In this document: positions 1 to 5,034 of the stretch, in pieces
Layout of the letters: every line of letters starts with the position of its first letter
Position numbering within the stretch: position 1 is the first letter of the stretch
Assembly: GCA_947385505.1 (NCBI GenBank)
Contig: CANDLP010000140.1
Location: forward strand, 1-6,500
DNA length: 6,500 nt
DNA from: an uncultured Clostridia bacterium
Lineage (GTDB): Bacteria > Bacillota > Clostridia > Oscillospirales > Ruminococcaceae
Direction: 5' to 3'
Notes under the pieces: generated by a model
What the model was told of the DNA's origin: nothing
Seen by the model: the letters and a program-made list of their open reading frames with translations, nothing else
Databases searched by the model: none
Position numbers and translations under genes: made by a program

Positions 1-2
1 AA

Positions 3-878
3 GCTTTAGAGAAAGATTTAGAACACTTGAACCTGCTTGATAACCCGGATTTCAAGATAAATCAACGTGGGTTGACAGAATACAAAGCGGATAGTGGTGT
101 CTTCTATACAGTAGATAGATGGAAGTCCCAACAGTGGTTTACTGTTAATGCGGAAAGCGATTGTATTACGGTTACGTTATCTCGTGCTGTTGAAGTCGAA
201 TCCAACGTTAGCGGATTTTGGCAGTATATCGAATACGATCCGTCTTGCGGTAGAAAAGAATGCGTAGCAAGTATTTTTGTGGAGGACATTTCTTCTGGCA
301 ATAATATATATGCGTTCATTGTTGGACTTGCGAACGGGGTAGTAAAAGTTAGCAGCAATTTTGTTACTTTACGTTCCGGGTTAAACACTATAAAACTTAG
401 CGATACCAAAAAATTAACAGACGAATGCAACCGTATACAACTCACCGTTAATTTTAAAAAAACAACGCCAGTCGGAGAATTCGTTAAAATCAAATGGGCT
501 AAATTGGAATTTGGAACAACACAGACACCATTCGTCCCTCCTAATCCCGCTTTAGAATTGTTAAGGTGTCAGAGATATTATTATAATCCATTACATAATA
601 ATACTGGCAACGCCATGATAGCTTATCGAACGTTAGCGTCAACCAGCACTGTGGTATTCCCATTACCTTTACCTTGTGTTATGCGTTTATCGCCTTCTGC
701 CGATTCCACATCAATAGATGTATACACAGGTTCTAAATGGTTAACTTTAAACACTATTGTACGACAATATACAGAAGGAGTTACGCACACATTAGAGTAC
801 GAAATACCAAGCGGAGAAAAAATCGATGTGGGGGTATATAACGTTCGCTTCGCGCCATCTTTATCTGCTGATTTATAA
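3..878 (+). CDS. Phage tail fibre / receptor-binding protein, C-terminal part (5' partial)
   Basis: The reading frame is open to the left edge (upstream codons read ALEKDLEH, a coiled-coil-like stretch), so the gene begins outside the window; the TTG at 27 has no convincing ribosome site and is probably an internal leucine. The segment starts with NLLDNPDFKINQRG and then a TVDRW motif. This signature recurs in tail-fibre proteins of Clostridia phages, where it opens a beta-rich, carbohydrate-binding-like jelly-roll domain (recalled resemblance). Near residue 180, counting from codon 27, the motif LLRCQRYYY followed by a PLPLPCVMR stretch matches the usual second part of these proteins. Inference: it sits at the tail tip and binds a host surface glycan. 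It ends 11 bp before the next gene. Codon use is fairly AT-rich (23 G+C in 60 bases at 421-480). Confidence 0.75.
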   Translation, partial: ALEKDLEHLNLLDNPDFKINQRGLTEYKADSGVFYTVDRWKSQQWFTVNAESDCITVTLSRAVEVESNVSGFWQYIEYDPSCGRKECVASIFVEDISSGNNIYAFIVGLANGVVKVSSNFVTLRSGLNTIKLSDTKKLTDECNRIQLTVNFKKTTPVGEFVKIKWAKLEFGTTQTPFVPPNPALELLRCQRYYYNPLHNNTGNAMIAYRTLASTSTVVFPLPLPCVMRLSPSADSTSIDVYTGSKWLTLNTIVRQYTEGVTHTLEYEIPSGEKIDVGVYNVRFAPSLSADL

Positions 879-892
879 AGGAGAAATATATG
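876..892 (+). repeat. Repeated gene-junction sequence, copy 1
   Basis: TAAAGGAGAAATATATG joins the stop of the tail fibre to the start of the next gene. It matches the junction at 5018-5034 at 16 of 17 bases. Both contain stop, ribosome site and start codon, so part of the identity is functional constraint. Confidence 0.5.
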
Positions 893-1315
893 GAAGAAGA
901 ACTTTACAAAGTTTACATCAAAATTGACGAAAGAAATCGAATTATCGGTATAAACTCATCAGCTTTTTTGAGAGACACAGAAGGCTGGATAGAAGTCGAC
1001 AGCGGCAGCGGCGACAAATACCACCACGCCCAAAACAACTATTTGCCCGATCCGCTTGTCGATGAGAACGGCTTGTATAATTACCGGTACATAGATGGAC
1101 AAGCTGTGCGGCGTTCAGCAGAGGAAAAAGAGCCCGAAATTGCTCATATCAACGCGCTTAGTGAGATTGCGGAGCTTAAAGCAAAGCTTGCCGAAACGGA
1201 TTATATTGCCGCTAAAATTGCGGAGGGGGCTGCTGCGGTTGAAGAGTACTCGGAGGAAATAAGCAGGCGGGCAGAGTGGAGGGCGAGGATTAACGAATTG
1301 GAGGCTATTATATAA
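890..1315 (+). CDS. Small phage tail-accessory protein with helical C-terminus
   Basis: A 141-residue soluble protein with no signal peptide or membrane segment. Residues 1-75 are probably beta-rich and contain LYKVYIKIDERNRI and KYHHAQNNYLPDP; residues 80-141 are strongly helical and charged (IAELKAKLAETDY, RRAEWRARINELE). This two-part layout resembles small proteins often found between tail-fibre and lysis genes in Clostridia prophages, usually annotated as hypothetical. Inference: a fibre-associated structural or assembly protein. The start is set by AAAGGAG at 877-883, which overlaps the previous stop codon and lies 6 nt from the ATG. The stop overlaps the next start (TAATG), implying translational coupling. 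The molecular role is not known. Confidence 0.65.
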   Translation: MEEELYKVYIKIDERNRIIGINSSAFLRDTEGWIEVDSGSGDKYHHAQNNYLPDPLVDENGLYNYRYIDGQAVRRSAEEKEPEIAHINALSEIAELKAKLAETDYIAAKIAEGAAAVEEYSEEISRRAEWRARINELEAII

Positions 1316-1644
1316 TGGACAGCACGATTGTGGTATCTATCATAACGGGAGCGGTAACAATCGGAAATGTTCTGCTCACGAATTTTCTTAATCACAGGGA
1401 TAAAAAGACCGATGAGGAAAAGGCGCTTTGCAGCGGGGTACAGTGCTTGTTAAGAGCCGAGATTATTCGGTCTTATGAAAAGTACGCGGAAAAGGGATTT
1501 TGCCCGCTTTACTCAAAGCAGGCGCTTACTACCGCTTACAATTCTTATCACGCTTTGGGCGGTAATGATGTGGCTACCAAGCTGTATAAAAAAATCATGG
1601 ACATGCCTGAAAAAGAGGTGGAAGACGATGATGAAGAAGCGTAA
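1315..1644 (+). CDS. Small membrane-anchored phage protein of the lysis region
   Basis: A 109-residue protein with one N-terminal hydrophobic segment (residues about 4-24) followed by a basic patch (HRDKK), predicting a single anchor with the bulk of the protein on one side of the membrane. Residues 36-97 are helical and contain LLRAEIIRSYEKYAEKG, then YHALGGND; the C-terminus is very acidic (EVEDDDEEA). I recall similar proteins as uncharacterised neighbours of phage holins, so a lysis-regulating or antiholin-like role is possible but unproven. The start overlaps the previous stop by one base; GGAGG at 1300-1304 inside the upstream gene lies 10 nt away. Its 3' end overlaps the next gene by 17 bp. 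Confidence 0.6.
   Translation: MDSTIVVSIITGAVTIGNVLLTNFLNHRDKKTDEEKALCSGVQCLLRAEIIRSYEKYAEKGFCPLYSKQALTTAYNSYHALGGNDVATKLYKKIMDMPEKEVEDDDEEA
1614..1621 (+). promoter_or_regulatory. Ribosome binding site deciding the 1628 start
   Basis: AGAGGTGG, one mismatch from AGGAGG within the core, lies inside the 3' end of the preceding gene and 6 nt before the ATG at 1628. It supports the short reading of this membrane protein rather than any upstream start. Confidence 0.6.
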
Positions 1645-1873
1645 GAAGCACTTTTCCGATTACATAGTGGGCGTTGCCATTGCCGCGATAGCTTTGTATA
1701 CTGTGGCGGCGGTGACTTTGCAGTTTTGCGGGTTTATGGAGATTTCGGCAACTTTGACTACCTGCTGGTTCAGCTTCTGGACGGCGGAAATTGCGGCGTT
1801 GGCGGCTATCAAAAGCGGGAAGGTGAAACACGAAAATAAGAAAAGCGATAATGAAAATAAGGAGGACATTTGA
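1628..1873 (+). CDS. Two-TM small membrane protein, candidate second holin or antiholin
   Basis: An 81-residue protein starting MMKKRKKHFSDY: a very basic N-terminus, hydrophobic segments at residues about 11-33 and 41-61, and a charged hydrophilic tail (KVKHENKKSDNENKED). This size and layout are typical of two-segment holins, but I do not recognise a named family with certainty. The start is chosen from AGAGGTGG at 1614-1621, 6 nt from the ATG at 1628 and 9 nt from the alternative in-frame ATG at 1631. A longer upstream reading of the frame from 1475 is only the shadow of the 1315-1644 gene. Its end carries the ribosome site of the next gene. It lies between another membrane protein and the LL-H holin, which suggests a role in membrane disruption or its timing. 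Confidence 0.65.
   Translation: MMKKRKKHFSDYIVGVAIAAIALYTVAAVTLQFCGFMEISATLTTCWFSFWTAEIAALAAIKSGKVKHENKKSDNENKEDI
1859..1865 (+). promoter_or_regulatory. Ribosome binding site of the holin gene
   Basis: AAGGAGG is a full match to the consensus. It is 10 nt from the ATG at 1876 and 4 nt from a TTG at 1870; the first distance and the stronger codon favour 1876. Holins with dual starts exist, so a minor longer form cannot be excluded. Confidence 0.7.
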
Positions 1874-1875
1874 AA

Positions 1876-2241
1876 ATGGATATTACACCTGTTGTTAATG
1901 CGGTTATTGCGCTTGCGGCGGCGGTTATTACCGTTTTTGTGATACCGTGGATTAAGTCTAAGACTACGGCGGCACAGCGTGAGGAGATCGAGGCTTGGGT
2001 AAATATCGCGGTTACTGCCGCCGAGCAGATTTATAAGGGGACGGGCATGGGCAAGGAAAAGAAAAAGTATGTGCTTGATTTTCTTGCCGAGAAGAATTTG
2101 AAAATCGATGAGGAAAGCGTTGATTTAATGATTGAAAGTGCGGTTAAGAATATGAATCAGGCGTTCGGGAAGGAAAGTATCGTTCTTAAAACTGAAACAG
2201 CAAATTGTATTGATAAAGGATTTTTTCAGGAGGTAAAATAA
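1876..2241 (+). CDS. Phage holin, LL-H family type
   Basis: A 121-residue protein. One transmembrane segment spans residues about 5-26 (TPVVNAVIALAAAVITVFV then IPWIK). The cytoplasmic part contains AVTAAEQIYKGTGMGKEKKK followed by YVLDFL, which I recognise as the signature of the LL-H phage holin family (TIGR01673 / Phage_holin_6_1). These proteins permeabilise the host membrane at the end of infection and let the endolysin reach the wall. The chosen ATG lies 10 nt after AAGGAGG; a TTG at 1870, overlapping the previous stop, would add two residues but is only 4 nt from the ribosome site. The last ~20 residues, ending CIDKGFFQEVK, form a tail with no motif I recognise. The stop overlaps the endolysin ATG by one base, the classic holin-lysin coupling. 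Confidence 0.85.
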   Translation: MDITPVVNAVIALAAAVITVFVIPWIKSKTTAAQREEIEAWVNIAVTAAEQIYKGTGMGKEKKKYVLDFLAEKNLKIDEESVDLMIESAVKNMNQAFGKESIVLKTETANCIDKGFFQEVK

Positions 2242-2996
2242 TGACTTATACAAATTCGGGACTTGTAGCTTACTGCAAAGAGGCTTTGAAGCTTAAGACG
2301 GTTTATATGTGGGGAGGATTGTTCCGAGAAGTTACACAGGGGTATATCAATCAAGTTTCGGGGATAAAAGAATATGCGGCGCAGTATCCCGAAGCGAGAA
2401 AGGCTCATTTAAAAAGTTTGATAGGCAAAGGCTACTACGGGTGCGACTGTGTGGGGCTTGTGAAGTCTTATTATTTCGGCGGCGTGGGTACCGCCAATAA
2501 CGCCAAAGGATATGTGGGCGCTTGGGATTACGGCGTAGGGACTATGTACAATGCGGCTAAAGTTAAAGGAAAAATTGCTACAATGCCCAAAAAGGAAGGG
2601 GTTCTTGTGATGACTTCCGACTTCGGACATGTGGGAGTGTATATCGGGAACGGAGAGGTTATCGAGTGTACGTTAAGCAGCTTCGGGGACGGTGTGGTTA
2701 AGACAAAGCTTAAGGCGCGGAATTGGGCTTGGTGGTGCCAGTGTCCCGTTATTGTTGACGATACGGGGGTTACTAACAACACCGCTAATAAATCCGAGTA
2801 TATCAGCGGTAAAACCAACGCGCCTGTTAACGTCAGAGAAAAGGCGAGTATCAAAGGGACGATCGTTACTAAGCTGCCGAAGGGAACAGATGTAAAGCTT
2901 ACGGGAAAAACGACGGTTAACGACGGATATAATTGGGCGGAAATGCTTTATAATGGGAAAATTTGTTATTGCGACAAGCAGTGGATAAACAGTTGA
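2241..2996 (+). CDS. Endolysin: NlpC/P60-type peptidase with C-terminal bacterial SH3 domain
   Basis: A 251-residue phage lysin without a signal peptide, consistent with release through the upstream holin. Residues about 1-172 form an NlpC/P60-like cysteine peptidase: a YMWGG motif at 22-26, the nucleophile Cys70 in GCDCVGLV, and the catalytic His130 in FGHVGVYIGNGEVIE. About 44 residues separate WGG from Cys70, far more than in compact NlpC/P60 enzymes; I recall this long form from lysins of gut Firmicutes phages. Residues about 187-251 form an SH3-type wall-binding domain (APVNVREKAS, GYNWAEMLYNG). By family, it cleaves the peptide part of peptidoglycan; the exact bond cannot be told. The start is supported by AGGAGG at 2228-2233, 7 nt away. 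The third catalytic residue is not assigned. Confidence 0.88.
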   Translation: MTYTNSGLVAYCKEALKLKTVYMWGGLFREVTQGYINQVSGIKEYAAQYPEARKAHLKSLIGKGYYGCDCVGLVKSYYFGGVGTANNAKGYVGAWDYGVGTMYNAAKVKGKIATMPKKEGVLVMTSDFGHVGVYIGNGEVIECTLSSFGDGVVKTKLKARNWAWWCQCPVIVDDTGVTNNTANKSEYISGKTNAPVNVREKASIKGTIVTKLPKGTDVKLTGKTTVNDGYNWAEMLYNGKICYCDKQWINS

Positions 2997-3027
2997 TAAA
3001 ACGCGGGTATGTTCCCGACAAAGCGCA

Positions 3028-3037
3028 GGAAAGGGGG
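3028..3037 (+). promoter_or_regulatory. Ribosome binding site deciding the 3042 start
   Basis: GGAAAGGGGG lies directly before ATTT-ATG. Pairing through AAAGG gives a normal spacer of 7 nt. No comparable site precedes the upstream ATG at 3009, so the shorter protein is preferred. Confidence 0.6.
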
Positions 3038-3041
3038 ATTT

Positions 3042-3407
3042 ATGAAATACAGCGTAGTGATAGGGAATAGGAATTTTGAAAAAATATCCGATATTAAAAC
3101 AACCTCCTCATGGAGAAGCGAAAGCAGTTCGCAGAATCTGGGCGGCGAACTGCTCATAGACAGAATAGGGAACAAAAAAACGGAGCTTAAAATCACGGCG
3201 GGCGGGTTAAGCGAGGATGAGATGGAGTTTTTGAGGAATGAGAGGGAAAAAATGACAACTACCGTAAAATATTACAGCGGGAATACTCTTGTTACCAAAA
3301 CTATGCACCTTAACGGCTTTACCGAGCCCGCCCCTTTATATTTTTTCGGGGAAAGAACAAAGGGAATGATATATCCGAATGTTACGATTTCTTTTTCGGA
3401 GGTTTAA
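3042..3407 (+). CDS. Small phage tail-tip protein (Dit-region / DUF6711-like, tentative)
   Basis: A 121-residue soluble protein starting MKYSVVIGN. An ATG at 3009 would add 11 basic residues but lacks a ribosome site; the ATG at 3042 follows GGAAAGGGGG (3028-3037). The likely fold is beta-strands around one helix: an N-terminal strand, a polar SSWRSESSSQNLGGEL stretch, a DRIGNKKTELKITAG strand, a short helix (EDEMEFLRNEREKM), then VKYYSG, TMHLNGF and a final YPNVTISFSEV. That order resembles small siphophage proteins encoded just before the tail hub (DUF6711 type, recalled, not searched). Inference: a baseplate or distal-tail subunit joining the hub. It follows the endolysin by 45 bp with no clear terminator and precedes the hub by 50 bp. 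Confidence 0.55.
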   Translation: MKYSVVIGNRNFEKISDIKTTSSWRSESSSQNLGGELLIDRIGNKKTELKITAGGLSEDEMEFLRNEREKMTTTVKYYSGNTLVTKTMHLNGFTEPAPLYFFGERTKGMIYPNVTISFSEV

Positions 3408-3442
3408 TCAGAATGCGGCGAAGTATCGGCGGGAACGGCATT

Positions 3443-3449
3443 AAGGAGG
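3443..3449 (+). promoter_or_regulatory. Ribosome binding site of the hub gene
   Basis: AAGGAGG, 8 nt before the ATG at 3458. The ten bases GGAGGTTTAA here (3445-3454) are also found at 3398-3407 at the end of the previous gene. Confidence 0.7.
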
Positions 3450-3457
3450 TTTAACTT

Positions 3458-5020
3458 ATGTATTTTTGGGGAGAAGATTTTGAGCGGCTTTGCGAAAGCA
3501 ATTGCCGGCAATATAAGGTTTATGCGGACGTTTATCTGAAAGCGGCGGACGGGAGCTATCCCGATTCGGCAAGTTATACCTTTACTCAAAGCGTTTCCAA
3601 CGGAGGACCCTCTATTGTTAATGTAAAAATAGTGAGAGGGCTTACTTCGGGAAGCTTTAATTACGGGGGAGCGTTCAGCGGACAGCTTACGCTTGTAACC
3701 ACGGCTAACGCCAATATACCCGCCGACGGGACAAAAATCGTTATTTCCGTATCGTTTGTTTCGGATTCGGGAGTTGAAACAGATCAAAAAGCCGTTTTGG
3801 GAACATTTTATTCAGAGAGCGTAGCAACCTCTCTTTTTACTAAGACGGTAAAAGCCGTGGACGGTATCGCAAAGCTTACAAAATATTATGTGCCCGATGA
3901 AAGCGAGTATCCGCTAAAGGCTTCCGCGCTTTTTGAAAAAGCGGCGGAGATGGCGGGGGCAAGTATCGCCTTCGGAATAGATACGCTTTATCTTAACGAT
4001 CCGAATATTACGGAAGCGCCTTTTAAAAAGAAAGGCGTTGAAGCGGGAGAGGAAGACCCGAATCAGGCGGTTTATGTTGCGGCGGGGGGAGAAGGGAAAA
4101 AATATCACTCAAATCCGAATTGCAGCGGCATGGACGGAAACGTCATAACAATGACAAGAGAAGAGGCGGAGGCGGAAGGTTACGTTAAATGTTCAAAAAG
4201 CGGGTGTATGGGTAATGAAAGTTCGGAAAACGAATATTATACATACCGCGAAATAGCGGGAATGATCGCTTCGATAAACGCGGGAAACGTGTTTATTAAC
4301 GCTTATAACCAGTTCAGGATATCCACGCCCGATATTGGGCTTAAAAGGGATATACCAATTAAAAGCGTTATAAATTATACGGACAATGAGGCAGTCAATC
4401 AATTTACCACCACATTCTGGGCGCAGACCTACGAGGGAGAGGGCACGCCGCCCGAAATCGATCCGCTGTCGCCAAATTATGATCCCTCAATTATGGTTAT
4501 AGATTTTCCGCTTAAAACAGACGATGATTATAAAACCATGCAGGATAATATCGATACCAAAATAGGCGGGATTTCATATAACGGTATTGTTATCAAAAGG
4601 CAGGGGACGGGACGGCAGGAAATAGGGGATTTACTGGCGTTTTCGGATACTTACAGAAACAAGAAATTTGACAATGTGTTGGTTATGGGGATTGTGTATG
4701 ATATTTCGGGTAACGGCGGGTTTACGGAAACGCTTTACAGCTTGTCCCAGTCGGAGGCTAAGCAGCAGGCTAAGGGGATTTCTACCAATACGAGGGTGGA
4801 TAGGTTGGAGAATAGGACGCAGACGGGGGGAGGCGGCGGCACAGGTACTGCCAAAGACGTTGAAAAAATTGATTTTCTAAGAAACAGTGTTAAATACGGC
4901 ACTGTCGGAATACACGACGTTGACGGCACAGCGGGTATAGCGCTGTCAATGGACACGGCTTCAGGCTGGATCGGCTTGTTAGACGGTGAAGGAAATAAAA
5001 TAATTGAGTATGTGCCTTAA
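3458..5020 (+). CDS. Baseplate hub / Tal-like tail protein with inserted His/Cys module
   Basis: A 520-residue protein. Residues 1-190 and about 258-440 look like the beta-rich hub (gp27/Tal-like) fold: TQSVSNGGPSIVNVKIVRG, a TVKAVDGIAKLTKYYVP stretch, and a YTYREIAGMIA...GNVFINAYNQFRI segment that is characteristic of hub proteins in Firmicutes phages (recalled). Between these, residues 205-251 insert a module with His217, Cys222, Cys245 and Cys250, a likely metal site. Residues 457-461 are a Gly5 linker leading to a 59-residue tail ending GNKIIEYVP. The hub forms the central tip through which the tail tube opens. The start is set by AAGGAGG at 3443-3449, 8 nt from the ATG. Whether the C-terminal tail is a docking site for the next gene product is inference. 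Confidence 0.72.
   Translation: MYFWGEDFERLCESNCRQYKVYADVYLKAADGSYPDSASYTFTQSVSNGGPSIVNVKIVRGLTSGSFNYGGAFSGQLTLVTTANANIPADGTKIVISVSFVSDSGVETDQKAVLGTFYSESVATSLFTKTVKAVDGIAKLTKYYVPDESEYPLKASALFEKAAEMAGASIAFGIDTLYLNDPNITEAPFKKKGVEAGEEDPNQAVYVAAGGEGKKYHSNPNCSGMDGNVITMTREEAEAEGYVKCSKSGCMGNESSENEYYTYREIAGMIASINAGNVFINAYNQFRISTPDIGLKRDIPIKSVINYTDNEAVNQFTTTFWAQTYEGEGTPPEIDPLSPNYDPSIMVIDFPLKTDDDYKTMQDNIDTKIGGISYNGIVIKRQGTGRQEIGDLLAFSDTYRNKKFDNVLVMGIVYDISGNGGFTETLYSLSQSEAKQQAKGISTNTRVDRLENRTQTGGGGGTGTAKDVEKIDFLRNSVKYGTVGIHDVDGTAGIALSMDTASGWIGLLDGEGNKIIEYVP
4070..4210 (+). other. Putative zinc-binding module inserted in the hub protein
   Basis: Residues 205-251 of the hub read VYVA, then KKYHSNPNCSGMDGN, then MTREEAEAEGYVKCSKSGC. 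The spacing is H-x4-C, 22 residues, C-x4-C. It closely resembles the short YH...CSGM...EA...GY.PC..C module that I recall from the ends of various Gram-positive nucleases and surface proteins; there the last pair is usually C-x2-C, so C-x4-C here is a variant. It lies in a loop between two hub segments and is bordered by polar, acidic stretches (EAGEEDPNQ, NESSENE), as expected for an independent insert. Metal binding is inferred from residues only. Confidence 0.6.
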
Positions 5021-5034
5021 AGGAGAAGTATATG
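5018..5034 (+). repeat. Repeated gene-junction sequence, copy 2
   Basis: TAAAGGAGAAGTATATG joins the hub stop to the start of the tandem-module gene and differs at one base from 876-892. The proteins that follow both have YKV close to the N-terminus (ELYKVYI and KPYKVKD). Confidence 0.5.

Noticed and set aside
104..493. Minus-strand frame of 129 codons within the fibre gene
   Set aside because: Antisense to a gene with recognisable protein motifs, and no start signal.
1..878. Diversity-generating retroelement target in the fibre C-terminus
   Set aside because: No template repeat, reverse transcriptase or adenine-biased duplicate of this region is present in the window.
1475..1627. Upstream extension of the two-TM membrane protein
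   Set aside because: The extra 51 residues are in an alternative frame of the 1315-1644 gene; the ribosome site at 1614-1621 points to the ATG at 1628.
2528..2854. Minus-strand frame of 108 codons with hydrophobic stretches
   Set aside because: It is antisense to the endolysin catalytic and SH3 regions; the hydrophobic residues come from the complement of its codons.
3004..3017. CGGG-TATGTT-CCCG hairpin after the endolysin, considered as a terminator
   Set aside because: The stem is only 4 bp and no T-run follows, so transcription probably continues into the hub genes.
3404..3787. Minus-strand reading frame of 127 codons
   Set aside because: It lies opposite the strongly supported hub gene, has no ribosome site I can see and gives a low-complexity basic protein without motifs.
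4825..4830. G6 tract in the hub (another at 4084-4089), considered as a phase-variable or frameshift site
   Set aside because: Six G is short for slippage control and the frame is intact through both; the second lies in ordinary glycine codons.
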